NCBI GenBank assembly: GCA_902622845.1
Contig: CACNRI010000006.1
Coordinates: forward strand, 1 to 41,794
Direction: 5' to 3'
Source of the DNA: an uncultured SAR86 cluster bacterium
GTDB taxonomy: Bacteria; Pseudomonadota; Gammaproteobacteria; Magnimaribacterales; D2472
DNA: 41,794 bases
Shown here: one piece after another, positions 19,033-28,604 of the stretch
How the letters are laid out: every line of letters begins with the position of its first letter
Position numbering within the stretch: the stretch's first letter is position 1
The notes under the pieces: model-generated
The model's input: only the letters and a program-made list of their open reading frames with translations
The model's database searches: none
Told to the model about the DNA's origin: nothing
Program-made: the position numbers and the translations under genes

Positions 19033-20451
19033 ATGTATGATGTTGTTGTAATTGGAGGCGGTCCTGCTGGTTATGTTGCAGCGATTAAAGCATCCCAATT
19101 AGGTCTAAATACAGCTTGCATAGAACTTGCCTCTGATGAAAAAGGAAATCAAAAGTATGGAGGTACTTGCCTTAATGTAGGCTGTATTCCATCAAAATCT
19201 CTTTTGGATTCATCTCACAAATACTACGAAGCTCAAAAAGATTTTGCATCTCATGGGATAGATCTAAAAGATTTATCAGTCAATATTCCTTCAATGATGA
19301 AAAGAAAGGATGAAGTTGTTAATAAACTTACAAATGGAATAACCGGACTGTTTAAAGCAAATGGTGTTGAAGCAATATCAGGAAGAGGAAGAGTTATTAA
19401 TGAGAACCTTGTAGAAGTTTCAAATAATGGAGATAAAACAAGCTTGGAGACAAAATTCATAATATTAGCAACAGGCTCAAATCCAATTGAGATTCCAATT
19501 GCAAAATGGTCTGAAAATATAGTTGATAGCACAGGAGCTCTTAATTTTGAGACGGTTCCGGAAAGACTTGGAATAATTGGAGCTGGAGTAATTGGTTTAG
19601 AGCTTGGAAGTGTATGGTCAAGACTTGGAGCTGAGGTTACAGTTATAGAGGCGATGGATGATTTCTTACCTATTGTCGACAAACAAATTTCTAAAGAATG
19701 CCATCGAGAGTTTAAGAAACAAGGTTTAGATATACATTTAGGATCAAAACTTACCTCAGCTATAGATAATGGTAAAGATGTTGAAATTTCTTATGAATCA
19801 AAAGGTGAGGAGCATAAAGCCTCTTTTGATAAATTGATTGTGGCTGTGGGGAGAAAACCTAATACAGCTGGTATCTCAGATGAGTCATTTCCAATAAAGT
19901 TGGATGAATTAGGAAGAGTACAAGTTGACGATTTTTGTAAAACAAATTATGAAAATATTTATGCTGTTGGTGATATTGTTAGAGGACCAATGCTTGCTCA
20001 CAAAGGTTCAGAGGAAGGAGTAATGGTTGCTGAGAGAATTGCAGGCAAAAAAGCTAGAATGAATTATGATCTTGTACCCAATGTTATTTATACTCATCCT
20101 GAAGTTGCTTGGGTTGGAAAGACTCAGCAAGAGCTCGAAGATCATGGTGTGGAGTTTAAGATTGGAAGTTTTCCATTTGCTGCAAGTGGGAGAGCTCTAG
20201 CTGCAGCTGATTCAGTCGGTTCCGTAAAGGTTTTAGCTGATAAGAAAGATGACACAATATTGGGAGTTCATGTATTTGGTCCTTCTGCTGCAGATATTGT
20301 CCAACAAGCAGTTATAGCAATGGAGTTTGGATCTAGTGCTGAAGATATAGGCCTAACTGTGTTTAGCCATCCAACAGTTAGTGAGGCATTTCATGAAGCT
20401 GCATTAGCTGCAAATAATTCTGCAATTCACATAGGCAATAAAAGGAAATGA
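19033..20451 (+). CDS. lpdA: Dihydrolipoamide dehydrogenase (E3)
   Basis: E3 reoxidises the lipoyl group on E2 and makes NADH. The redox disulfide is in [16 protein letters not shown], the FAD motif is [10 protein letters not shown], the NAD motif is [17 protein letters not shown], and the dimer-interface catalytic histidine is in [14 protein letters not shown]. It has 472 residues. Its place between sucB and sucC differs from E. coli, where lpdA sits with aceEF, and suggests it is dedicated to the 2-oxoglutarate complex. Confidence 0.97.
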   Translation: MYDVVVIGGGPAGYVAAIKASQLGLNTACIELASDEKGNQKYGGTCLNVGCIPSKSLLDSSHKYYEAQKDFASHGIDLKDLSVNIPSMMKRKDEVVNKLTNGITGLFKANGVEAISGRGRVINENLVEVSNNGDKTSLETKFIILATGSNPIEIPIAKWSENIVDSTGALNFETVPERLGIIGAGVIGLELGSVWSRLGAEVTVIEAMDDFLPIVDKQISKECHREFKKQGLDIHLGSKLTSAIDNGKDVEISYESKGEEHKASFDKLIVAVGRKPNTAGISDESFPIKLDELGRVQVDDFCKTNYENIYAVGDIVRGPMLAHKGSEEGVMVAERIAGKKARMNYDLVPNVIYTHPEVAWVGKTQQELEDHGVEFKIGSFPFAASGRALAAADSVGSVKVLADKKDDTILGVHVFGPSAADIVQQAVIAMEFGSSAEDIGLTVFSHPTVSEAFHEAALAANNSAIHIGNKRK

Positions 20452-21605
20452 ACTTACACGAGTATCAAGGCAAAGAAATTTTTGCAAAATACGATTTACC
20501 CGTTTCAAAAGGAAAAGTTGTTACAAGTCTTGATGAGGTTGAGCAAGCATGTACTGATATTGGAGGAAGTAGATGGGTAGCAAAAGCACAGGTTCATGCA
20601 GGCGGTAGAGGTAAATCAGGAGGTGTTGCTTTATGTGACACCATTGAGGAGGTAGCGAATTTTACAAAAAAATGGCTAGGTAAAAGACTTGTAACATATC
20701 AAACTGATAAAGAGGGGCAGCTGGTAAGCTGTATTCTTATTGAGGAATGTACCAATATCGCAGACGAGCTTTACTATAGTGCAGTTGTTGATAGATCTTC
20801 ACGTGAGGTTGCAATAATTGCATCCTCGGAGGGGGGAGTAAATATAGAAAAAGTTGCCGAGGAAACTCCTGAAAAGATCGCCTCCATATCTCTTAATGGT
20901 AAAGATGTATCACAAGGCGATATTGAAAAGATATGTAGCACACTCAAACTGAATGACACTCAATCTTCACAGATGGAGAATATTGTAAGAAAAACAGTTT
21001 CAATGTTCTTTGAATGTGACCTTAGCCTTCTAGAAATTAACCCACTTGTAATAAAAGAAGATGGCAATTTGCACTGTTTAGATGCAAAGATAAATATTGA
21101 TTCAAATGCACTTTTTAGACAAAAAGAGTTACAAGAAATGCATGATCCAACTCAAGAAGATCCTAGAGAATCTGAGGCATCAAAATATGATCTAAGTTAT
21201 GTTTCATTGGATGGAAATATTGGATGCATGGTAAATGGAGCAGGATTAGCAATGGGCACAATGGATACAATAAAGTTTTTCAAAGGGAATCCTGCGAACT
21301 TTCTTGATGTTGGAGGCACAGCTACTCAAGAAAGGGTAGCAAAAGCTTTTAAAATAATTTTGGATGATCCAGAAGTAAAAGTAGTACTTGTAAACATTTT
21401 TGGAGGTATTGTTAGATGTGATTTAATTGCAGAAGGTATAGTTGCAGCAATTGATGAAGTAGGAGTTGAAATACCTGTTGTTGTAAGGCTTGAAGGCAAT
21501 AGTGCAGAAAAAGGACTATCAATCCTTTCTAATTCGTCCTCAAAAATACAAAGTAAGAATAGTTTGGAAGATGCAGCTAGAACTGCTGTGGAGCTTGCAA
21601 AATGA
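20448..21605 (+). CDS. sucC: Succinyl-CoA synthetase beta subunit
   Basis: SucC and SucD convert succinyl-CoA to succinate while making ATP or GTP. The 385-residue beta subunit begins [19 protein letters not shown], has an ATP-grasp domain ([22 protein letters not shown]) and the C-terminal segment [18 protein letters not shown] to [14 protein letters not shown]. It overlaps the end of lpdA by 4 bases and the start of sucD by 4. Confidence 0.97.
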   Translation: MNLHEYQGKEIFAKYDLPVSKGKVVTSLDEVEQACTDIGGSRWVAKAQVHAGGRGKSGGVALCDTIEEVANFTKKWLGKRLVTYQTDKEGQLVSCILIEECTNIADELYYSAVVDRSSREVAIIASSEGGVNIEKVAEETPEKIASISLNGKDVSQGDIEKICSTLKLNDTQSSQMENIVRKTVSMFFECDLSLLEINPLVIKEDGNLHCLDAKINIDSNALFRQKELQEMHDPTQEDPRESEASKYDLSYVSLDGNIGCMVNGAGLAMGTMDTIKFFKGNPANFLDVGGTATQERVAKAFKIILDDPEVKVVLVNIFGGIVRCDLIAEGIVAAIDEVGVEIPVVVRLEGNSAEKGLSILSNSSSKIQSKNSLEDAARTAVELAK

Positions 21606-22471
21606 GTATCCTAATTGACAAAGATACAAGAGTGCTTGTTCAGGGTTTTACTGGGTCTCAAGGAACGCTTCATTCATCTCAATCTATAGAATATGGAACT
21701 AATGTTGTGGGTGGAGTAACTCCTGGAAAAGGTGGAACCTCACACTTAGATTTACCTGTTTTTAATTCAGTTAACGAGGCGGTTGAACAAGTGCAACCAA
21801 ACGCATCATTAATATTTGTTCCAGCACCCTTTTGTAAAGGTGCAATTCTCGAAGCCGCAGAAGCTGGAATAAAGTTTATTACTTGTATAACAGAAGGTGT
21901 TCCAACTTTGGATATGTTAGAAGTAAAAAAGATTGTTGATGGCTTAGGCATTACCCTTATTGGTCCTAACTGTCCGGGTGTTATCACCCCTGGAGAAGGG
22001 AAAATGGGAATTATGCCTGGTGAGATTCATCTTCCTGGAAGAGTTGGAATTATATCTAGATCAGGGACACTTACCTATGAAGCAGTGAAGCAAACTACTG
22101 ATCTAGGTCTGGGGCAATCTAGTTGTGTTGGAATAGGTGGTGACCCAATTCCTGGCTCTTCTTTTATTGATATTTTGAAACTTTTTGAAGTTGATGATCA
22201 AACAGACGCAATTGTCATGGTTGGAGAGATTGGAGGAAGTGCTGAAGAGGAAGCTGCTGAATTCATTTCACAGAATGTCACTAAACCTGTTGTTTCATAT
22301 ATTGCTGGTCAGACTGCACCACCGGGAAAAAGAATGGGCCATGCAGGTGCCATAATTTCTGGAGGTAAGGGTACGGCAGATGATAAAATTAAAAAACTTA
22401 ATGAGAGCGGTGTTGTTGTTGCAAAAAATCTTCTTGAAATAGGCTCTACTGTAAAGTCGCTGATGTCTTGA
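21602..22471 (+). CDS. sucD: Succinyl-CoA synthetase alpha subunit
   Basis: SucD binds CoA and carries the phosphohistidine. The CoA-binding start is [19 protein letters not shown], and the phosphorylated histidine is in [38 protein letters not shown] is also typical. The 289 residues match E. coli exactly. It is the last gene of the block; its final 26 bases overlap the end of the minus-strand transporter gene, and no terminator lies between them. Confidence 0.98.
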   Translation: MSILIDKDTRVLVQGFTGSQGTLHSSQSIEYGTNVVGGVTPGKGGTSHLDLPVFNSVNEAVEQVQPNASLIFVPAPFCKGAILEAAEAGIKFITCITEGVPTLDMLEVKKIVDGLGITLIGPNCPGVITPGEGKMGIMPGEIHLPGRVGIISRSGTLTYEAVKQTTDLGLGQSSCVGIGGDPIPGSSFIDILKLFEVDDQTDAIVMVGEIGGSAEEEAAEFISQNVTKPVVSYIAGQTAPPGKRMGHAGAIISGGKGTADDKIKKLNESGVVVAKNLLEIGSTVKSLMS

Positions 22472-23807
22472 GGTTTGCACCTACAACCTTTTTCAATCGT
22501 AAAATTCCAAGCAAACAAAATACTGAAAGGCCTAAAATCATACCAATCCACATTCCTGCAGCTCCCAATTTGGGACCAATAATCCCGTAAGTCATTACAA
22601 ATCCAGCAGGAAGAGCAATAATCCAATATGAAATTAATATTAGTATCATTGGCACAAAAGTATCTTTAAAACCTCTCAAGCTTCCAACTGCTGACATCTG
22701 AACTCCATCAGGTATTTGAAAAATAGCTGCATACAACAATAAACTTACTCCAAGAGCAATAACCTGAGGATCATTTGTGTAAAGAGAAACCAATGACTCT
22801 CTGAAGGTATAGATGGTTATTGTTGTAATTATTGCAATTACAAAGCAAAGCAAAAGAGAACTTCTGGTTGAGAATTCTGCATCCAACAATCTTTGTTCTC
22901 CAATAAGATTACCAACTCGGGTAGCTGTTGCAAGACCAAATGCTAATGGAAGCATGAAAAATACACTCGTTATATTGATTGCTATTGTATGACTAGCTAT
23001 TACTCCTACACCTAGAGCACTGATTATCAAAGCAGCACCACTAAACATACTCAACTCTATGAAAATGCCAAAACCTATCGGGATACCAAGCTTAAAAACT
23101 TCTTTAAAGGTTTCTAATTTAGGTAAAGTAATCGATTTAAAGATTCTGACGTCCTTATAAAGCTTTGATTTCATGATAAGAATAGATATCGCAATAGTTT
23201 GGAAAATAGCTATTAAAGAAGTTGCATAACCACATCCCACTCCACCAAGTTTAGGAAAACCAAATAAACCATTTACCAAGATAATATCTAGTGGAATATT
23301 GATTAGCATCCCAGTAAAAGCAACATAAAAAACAGGAAGCGTTAAGGTCATTCCTTCGCTGAAACATCTAAGACACGTAAATAAACCCATAAAGACAGCA
23401 CCTATCGCGATAGCTCTTAAATATTCGCTTGTAATGACTGAAACCTCTAAATCAATGGGAAGTAATTTTATTATTGGACCAATATTTATAAGTATTAAAG
23501 ATAATGCTAAGCCAACCATTAAAGCCATCCACAATATTTGCCTTACCTTATCTTCAATCTGATTAAATTTTTTCGCTCCAAATAATTGCGCAACAATAGG
23601 TGTTACTGCAAATAGGACACCACTTAGTGCAAACCAAAGCGGATTGAAGATTGAGTTTCCTATTGCTAGAGCAGCAAGGTCTGTTGTATTGGCTCTTCCT
23701 GCAACTATAGTATCTGTAACTCCCATAAGCATGTATGAGGTTTGCGAACCAAATATTGGCAATCCTATAATTACAATACTTTTAATTTCAGAGATATATT
23801 TATTCAC
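22446..23807 (-). CDS. MATE family multidrug/cation antiporter (NorM-like)
   Basis: The 453-residue protein is almost entirely hydrophobic, with about 12 membrane helices in two repeated halves. It starts [32 protein letters not shown], the typical MATE first helix and loop, and later has [18 protein letters not shown] and [22 protein letters not shown] proteins export cationic compounds in exchange for H+ or Na+; the substrate here cannot be told. The start is GTG, without a clear Shine-Dalgarno sequence. It converges on sucD and diverges from the acyltransferase gene. Confidence 0.92.
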   Translation of the reverse strand: MNKYISEIKSIVIIGLPIFGSQTSYMLMGVTDTIVAGRANTTDLAALAIGNSIFNPLWFALSGVLFAVTPIVAQLFGAKKFNQIEDKVRQILWMALMVGLALSLILINIGPIIKLLPIDLEVSVITSEYLRAIAIGAVFMGLFTCLRCFSEGMTLTLPVFYVAFTGMLINIPLDIILVNGLFGFPKLGGVGCGYATSLIAIFQTIAISILIMKSKLYKDVRIFKSITLPKLETFKEVFKLGIPIGFGIFIELSMFSGAALIISALGVGVIASHTIAINITSVFFMLPLAFGLATATRVGNLIGEQRLLDAEFSTRSSLLLCFVIAIITTITIYTFRESLVSLYTNDPQVIALGVSLLLYAAIFQIPDGVQMSAVGSLRGFKDTFVPMILILISYWIIALPAGFVMTYGIIGPKLGAAGMWIGMILGLSVFCLLGILRLKKVVGANLKTSATLQ

Positions 23808-23858
23808 AAAAGATCACAAATAATTTTCATGTACTTTATCATATAGATTGATATTTAA

Positions 23859-23864
23859 AAGGAG
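23859..23864 (+). promoter_or_regulatory. Shine-Dalgarno sequence supporting an ATT start
   Basis: AAGGAG is a strong ribosome binding site. The only in-frame codon at suitable spacing is ATT at 23872, seven bases downstream; the first in-frame ATG is 64 bases away. An in-frame TAA at 23866-23868 rules out any earlier start. Confidence 0.6.
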
Positions 23865-23871
23865 ATAAAAA

Positions 23872-24591
23872 ATTAGAAAAGACAACAGACCATACTGGCT
23901 TAAAAAACTTTCTAAAAAGCTTGTAAGCATGTATGTGAAACATTATCTTCGTCCTCAATTTAAACAGCTTGGCAAAGGAGGGGCGTTCTTTAAACCTCAA
24001 TATCTAAAACTTTTTGGTTCCCATATTAGTGTTGATGACTTCCCTACAATTATTGGAGCACGGGATGCAAATGTTCAACTTACCAGCTGGAATATTGGAG
24101 ATTGGAAAGGAGAATTAAAAATTGGTAAATATTGTCTGATTACTCCCGGAGTTAGAATCATGGCAGCTGAATCAATTGAAATAGGCGACGCTTGCATGTT
24201 TGCTCATGGAGCATATATATCAGATGCTGATTGGCATGGCATTTATGATAGAAGTGAGCCAGTTGGAAACACTAAACCAATTATTTTAAAAGACAATGTT
24301 TGGATTGGAGATAGCGCAATTGTATGTAAGGGAGTCATTATTGGTGAAAATTCAATAATTGGGGCAGGTTCCGTAGTCACTAAAAATATTCCTGCAAATG
24401 TAGTTGCAGCTGGTAATCCAGCAAAAGTAGTAAAAAATCTTGACCAAGGAGATTTTATTTCTAGAAAAGACTTCTATAAAGATCCTGCTCAACTAGCAAA
24501 AGATTTTGATAATCTTGATAAATTTAATCTTAAAGATAACACTTTCATAGGATGGCTTAGGAGTATTTTTGCCCCATCTAAAGATAATTAA
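23872..24591 (+). CDS. Hexapeptide-repeat acyltransferase, probable AUU start
   Basis: The left-handed beta-helix is visible in IGKYCLITPGVRIMAAESIEIGDACMFAHGAYISDADWHG and in VWIGDSAIVCKGVIIGENSIIGAGSVVTKNI, the pattern of LbetaH acetyl- or acyltransferases that use acetyl-CoA or acyl-CoA. The acceptor is unknown. Starting at ATT gives 239 residues with the N-terminus RKDNRPYWLKKLSKKL; I recall relatives that begin M-RKDRPYW-like, which supports this start. The conventional ATG at 23929 gives 220 residues but has no ribosome binding site. The stop overlaps the pdxB start by one base. Confidence 0.8.
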   Translation: MRKDNRPYWLKKLSKKLVSMYVKHYLRPQFKQLGKGGAFFKPQYLKLFGSHISVDDFPTIIGARDANVQLTSWNIGDWKGELKIGKYCLITPGVRIMAAESIEIGDACMFAHGAYISDADWHGIYDRSEPVGNTKPIILKDNVWIGDSAIVCKGVIIGENSIIGAGSVVTKNIPANVVAAGNPAKVVKNLDQGDFISRKDFYKDPAQLAKDFDNLDKFNLKDNTFIGWLRSIFAPSKDN

Positions 24592-25679
24592 TGAAATTAT
24601 TGGTAGATAATAAAATACCTTTTTTTGGTGAATATCTAAAAAAAATTAAAAATCATGATCAATTTATTATTAAATATTTTGATGATAATAATCTTGAGAA
24701 TGATGATTGTTTGAATGCAGATGCATTATTCATAAGGTCTACAACAAGAGTTAATTCAGAACTTCTTTCAAACTCACCAATAAAATTTATAGGTTCAGCT
24801 ACTTCTGGATATGATCATTTTAATAATAATATTTTAAATAATTCAAAATATTCGATATACGTAGCTTCAGGATGCAATGCGTCAGCAGTGGTGAATTGGG
24901 TACTTTCATGTATTGGTCTTCTGGTTCTTAAGAAAGTGATTTCAAGAAATAGAATGCTGGGAATAATTGGTTATGGAAATGTTGGAAAACTCTTATCAAA
25001 TATTTTAGAGAATCTAAATATAAAACATAAGATTTATGATCCTTATTTAGATCTTGGAAATATTAATGATATTAAAGATTGTGAGGTTGTATCGATTCAT
25101 GCATCCTATTCCAAAACCGGTAAATTCCCTTCACATGAATTAATAAATTCTGATTTTTTAGATAGCGCATCGGCAAAAGTAATAATCAATTCTGCAAGAG
25201 GTGAAATCATTGATGAAGACTCTATTCTAAATAGTGATATTCTTTATTTATCAGATGTCTTTAAGGGTGAGCCATCACCAAATACAGAACTTATTTCTAA
25301 GTGTTTTATAGCAACTCCTCACATAGCAGGATACAGCATAGAGGCAAAACATAACGGAACTTTAATGATTCTAAAAAATTTTTGTGAAGCCAAAAATTTA
25401 TATAATGATTTGATGGATTTATCTAAAGTCATGGAAATTAAAAATCTTCAACCATTAGAAGATGACTACATATCAAATGGATACCCGGTGAATTTCTTTA
25501 AAAATCTAATTGATGTTGAGCAAATCTCTATCGATTTCAAAGAATCATTTTTGAAGAAGGGTATTCCTTTCAACAATATAAGGAATAACCATGAACTTAG
25601 GAATGACTTTTTAGGAATTAAAAGAACCTCTGAAACTAATAAACTCTCTTTATTTAGTAATTTATATAAAAATATTTAG
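24591..25679 (+). CDS. pdxB: Erythronate-4-phosphate dehydrogenase
   Basis: PdxB oxidises 4-phosphoerythronate in the DXP-dependent route to pyridoxal phosphate. The 362-residue protein is a D-2-hydroxyacid dehydrogenase. It has the early [13 protein letters not shown] motif specific to PdxB, the nucleotide-binding [12 protein letters not shown] near residue 125, the catalytic arginine in NSARGEIID, the acid in GEPSPN and the histidine in [15 protein letters not shown]-terminal dimerisation part follows. The product is unusually AT-rich in codon use (many Asn, Ile, Lys), even for this window. Confidence 0.9.
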   Translation: MKLLVDNKIPFFGEYLKKIKNHDQFIIKYFDDNNLENDDCLNADALFIRSTTRVNSELLSNSPIKFIGSATSGYDHFNNNILNNSKYSIYVASGCNASAVVNWVLSCIGLLVLKKVISRNRMLGIIGYGNVGKLLSNILENLNIKHKIYDPYLDLGNINDIKDCEVVSIHASYSKTGKFPSHELINSDFLDSASAKVIINSARGEIIDEDSILNSDILYLSDVFKGEPSPNTELISKCFIATPHIAGYSIEAKHNGTLMILKNFCEAKNLYNDLMDLSKVMEIKNLQPLEDDYISNGYPVNFFKNLIDVEQISIDFKESFLKKGIPFNNIRNNHELRNDFLGIKRTSETNKLSLFSNLYKNI

Positions 25680-25690
25680 TTTCTGTTAGT

Positions 25691-25696
25691 TATAAT
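25691..25696 (+). promoter_or_regulatory. Possible -10 element for a leaderless msrB transcript
   Basis: A perfect TATAAT ends six bases before the msrB ATG. Standard spacing would place the transcription start on the A of that ATG. No -35 or extended -10 is visible, and msrB has no Shine-Dalgarno sequence. Confidence 0.3.
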
Positions 25697-25702
25697 TTAA
25701 AA

Positions 25703-26098
25703 ATGGCAAAGGAAGATTTAAAAAATAAAGACTGGAAGTCAATTCTTGATGAAGATGCTTATCAAGTTACAAGATGTTTTGCTACAGAGGCGCCTTACTC
25801 TGGTAAATTTCTTGATAATAAGAGAGAAGGGACCTATATTTGTATTTGTTGTAAAAAGGAGCTTTTTTCTTCTTCCACAAAATATAATTCAGGTTGTGGA
25901 TGGCCAAGTTTTTTTCAGCCAATTGATGAAGCATGCATCACAGAATATAAAGATTCATCCCATGGAATGATAAGAACAGAAGTAAGATGTTCTGATTGTG
26001 ACTCACATTTGGGGCATGTTTTTGATGATGGGCCGCCCCCGACATTTTTAAGATATTGTATAAACTCTCTTTCTTTAGATTTTAATGAGCGCAAATAA
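25703..26098 (+). CDS. msrB: Peptide-methionine (R)-S-oxide reductase
   Basis: MsrB repairs the R form of methionine sulfoxide in proteins. The 131-residue protein has both zinc CxxC pairs (CICC and CSDC), the [11 protein letters not shown] motif, [20 protein letters not shown] and the catalytic cysteine in [12 protein letters not shown]. It uses cysteine, not selenocysteine. It ends inside the start of murJ, with a 14-base overlap. Confidence 0.97.
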   Translation: MAKEDLKNKDWKSILDEDAYQVTRCFATEAPYSGKFLDNKREGTYICICCKKELFSSSTKYNSGCGWPSFFQPIDEACITEYKDSSHGMIRTEVRCSDCDSHLGHVFDDGPPPTFLRYCINSLSLDFNERK

Positions 26099-27656
26099 AG
26101 AGCCTTCAGAACAAAACTTTTTAAGCTCAATAAAAGTAAGTTTCTGGACCTTCTCTTCTAGGATTTTTGGTTTGCTTAGAGATATATCTACAACAAATCT
26201 TTTTGGTGCATCTCTGTATCATGACATTTTTGTTGTTGTACTAAGAATACCTAATCTTTTTAGAAGATTCTTCGCAGAAGGGGCTTTTAATCAAGCTTTT
26301 GTTCCAATCTTATCGGACATAGAAAAAACAAAAGATCCAAAACAAGTTAAAGACTTCATAGACAGCTTAGCGGGAATTTTAATTTCAACTTTATTTGTTT
26401 TTACTGTTATTTGTTTATTATTTGCTCCATTCGTGATTTTTATTTTTGCACCTGGATTTTATTTCGATTCTGAGAAGCAGGACCTTGCGGTAAATGTATT
26501 AAGGATTATGTTTCCATATTTAGCACTGATATCTTTGGTTGCATTTGCAGCTGGAATTCAAAATACTCATTCAAGATTTTCATTGCCAGCAGCTACACCA
26601 ATTATTTTTAACTTAACTTTAATAATCTTTGCGTTGCTAATTTCCCCAAGAATGAGTACGCCTTTGATTTCTCTTTCATGGGGTGTCTTCCTTGCAGGTG
26701 TTCTGCAGCTTATTATTCAATTTGCTCCTTTAAGTGCTATTGATAGACTGCCAGTTCCTAAAGTAAATCTTAATAATTCAGATATTCCAAGATTCTTTAA
26801 GTTAATAGTTCCAGCAGTTTTAGCTGGAGGAGTTACACAGATAAATTTATTGATAGATACTATATTTGCTTCGTTGCTTGAGACAGGTAGCCCAACTTGG
26901 CTATATATATCTGATAGATTGATACAATTTCCTTTGGGAATATTTGCTATTGCTATAGGAACTGTTCTTTTACCTTCATTATCACGTTCGGCAGCAAATA
27001 AAGATAATAGTCAGTTTAAGGCCTCCCTAGATAACAGCTTTAGATTAGTAATTTTCATAGCTATACCTTCTCTTATTGGCTTAATATATTTTGCTGAGCC
27101 TATTATTGCTTCATTGTTTTATAGAGGTGAATTTTCTGAATTTGACGTTATTAAATCATCTTACAGCCTTGTATTCTTTTGTTATGGTTTACCATTCTTT
27201 ATGTTAATGAAAGTCTTAACACCCGCATTTTTTTCTAGACAGGACACAAAGACACCATTTTATGTTGCATTATTTAGCCTCTTTCTCAATGCAATCCTCA
27301 ACTATATTTTTGCCTTTAAGCTTGGGTATGGTCATGCTGGACTTGCCATTGGAAGTTCTCTTGCTGTTCTAGCAAGCTCATGCATTTTATTTTTTGTTTT
27401 AATGAAACAAAACCTTCTAAGTTTAAGTATTATTTTTCATAAAACTAATTTTGCAGCAATTTTTTCTTCATTAATTATGTTTTTTGCATTTAATTATTTC
27501 GTGGGAATTGATGCTGAATGGATGTCAAAATTTTATGAATACTCTGGATTGGTCAGAATTTCACTTGTCACAGTTATTGTTATACTTAGCTGTCTATTTT
27601 ATTTTTTTATCTCTAAGTGGGTTTTTAGAGTCTCAAATAAAGATTTTTATTTATAA
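26085..27656 (+). CDS. murJ: Lipid II flippase MurJ
   Basis: MurJ moves lipid II across the inner membrane for peptidoglycan synthesis. The 523-residue protein has about 14 membrane helices and the family start [30 protein letters not shown], with [22 protein letters not shown] in the first loop, including the conserved arginines and AEGAF. It overlaps msrB, and ribF begins 2 bases after its stop; murJ-ribF-ileS-lspA is a common gammaproteobacterial order. Confidence 0.97.
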   Translation: MSANKEPSEQNFLSSIKVSFWTFSSRIFGLLRDISTTNLFGASLYHDIFVVVLRIPNLFRRFFAEGAFNQAFVPILSDIEKTKDPKQVKDFIDSLAGILISTLFVFTVICLLFAPFVIFIFAPGFYFDSEKQDLAVNVLRIMFPYLALISLVAFAAGIQNTHSRFSLPAATPIIFNLTLIIFALLISPRMSTPLISLSWGVFLAGVLQLIIQFAPLSAIDRLPVPKVNLNNSDIPRFFKLIVPAVLAGGVTQINLLIDTIFASLLETGSPTWLYISDRLIQFPLGIFAIAIGTVLLPSLSRSAANKDNSQFKASLDNSFRLVIFIAIPSLIGLIYFAEPIIASLFYRGEFSEFDVIKSSYSLVFFCYGLPFFMLMKVLTPAFFSRQDTKTPFYVALFSLFLNAILNYIFAFKLGYGHAGLAIGSSLAVLASSCILFFVLMKQNLLSLSIIFHKTNFAAIFSSLIMFFAFNYFVGIDAEWMSKFYEYSGLVRISLVTVIVILSCLFYFFISKWVFRVSNKDFYL

Positions 27657-27658
27657 AC

Positions 27659-28600
27659 ATGTATCTGATAAGAGGCCAAAATAATATTAAGCTTTTTAAG
27701 AAAAGATTTCCCGAGATTTCTTTGAGCGCAACAATTGGAAACTTTGATGGAATGCATCTTGGTCATAAAGCAATTCTAGAAAAAGTTAAGAAAAATGCTA
27801 AAGAAAAAAATCTTTCTACCTTGGTTATATTTACCGAGCCTCATGCTGCCGAGTATTTTTCTAAAGTTAATAATACTTCTCCACCTCCAAGAATAATACC
27901 TTGGAGAGACAAGCTAAGGCTTATATCTGAAAATGGCATAGATTTTTGTATGCTACTAAGGTTTGATGAATCTCTTAAATCGATGACACCAGAGCAATTT
28001 ACAGAAAAAATATTAGAGGAACTCCATATTAAGTCTCTTACGATCGGTGATGATTTTAAATTTGGAAAGGATAGAAAAGGTGATTATCAATTTTTGAAGA
28101 ACTGGGGCGAATCAATGAGCATTGAGATTGACAAAACAGATACCATAAAAGTTGATGATCAAAGGGTAAGCAGTACAAGAATTAGAGAAGCTTTGATTTC
28201 TAATAATTTTAAAAATGCTAATGCTATGCTTGATTGGCATTACAGCTACTCTGGAAAAGTAGTTTATGGAAATCAGCTTGGAAGAGAGATTGGTGTGCCT
28301 ACTGCAAATATATGGATACCTAAACAAAAACTTCCCATTTCCGGTGTATATGCTGTTAGATGCTTAGTTGATCATGCAAAATATTTAGGTATTGCGAATA
28401 TGGGAATTCGGCCAACAGTTGGAGGCACTAGGCCTGTTCTCGAAACACATATTTTTGATTTTGAAAAAGATATTTATGGAAGACGTATTAATGTACAATT
28501 CATTGAAAAAATAAGGGAAGAGGTTAAATTTGATAGCATTGATCTTTTAAAATCCCAGATTAAAAAAGATATTGAAGAGGCAAAGAAAATCTTAAATTAA
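27659..28600 (+). CDS. ribF: Bifunctional riboflavin kinase/FAD synthetase
   Basis: RibF phosphorylates riboflavin to FMN and adenylates FMN to FAD, which SdhA and Lpd in this window need. The N-terminal adenylyltransferase domain has TIGNFDGMHLGHKAIL and the segment RVSSTRIREAL. The C-terminal kinase domain, from about residue 190, has GNQLGREIGVPTANIW and VLETHIFDFEKDIYGR. The length of 313 equals that of E. coli RibF. Confidence 0.97.
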   Translation: MYLIRGQNNIKLFKKRFPEISLSATIGNFDGMHLGHKAILEKVKKNAKEKNLSTLVIFTEPHAAEYFSKVNNTSPPPRIIPWRDKLRLISENGIDFCMLLRFDESLKSMTPEQFTEKILEELHIKSLTIGDDFKFGKDRKGDYQFLKNWGESMSIEIDKTDTIKVDDQRVSSTRIREALISNNFKNANAMLDWHYSYSGKVVYGNQLGREIGVPTANIWIPKQKLPISGVYAVRCLVDHAKYLGIANMGIRPTVGGTRPVLETHIFDFEKDIYGRRINVQFIEKIREEVKFDSIDLLKSQIKKDIEEAKKILN

Positions 28601-28604
28601 AGAA

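Noticed and set aside
19251-19682. A 143-residue minus-strand open frame inside lpdA
   Set aside because: It is fully contained in a well-supported lpdA, has low-complexity Ser/Ile composition typical of antisense frames, and has no start signal.
25703-26098. MsrB considered as a selenoprotein
   Set aside because: The catalytic position is encoded as Cys in RYCINS, with no in-frame TGA, so selenocysteine is not needed.
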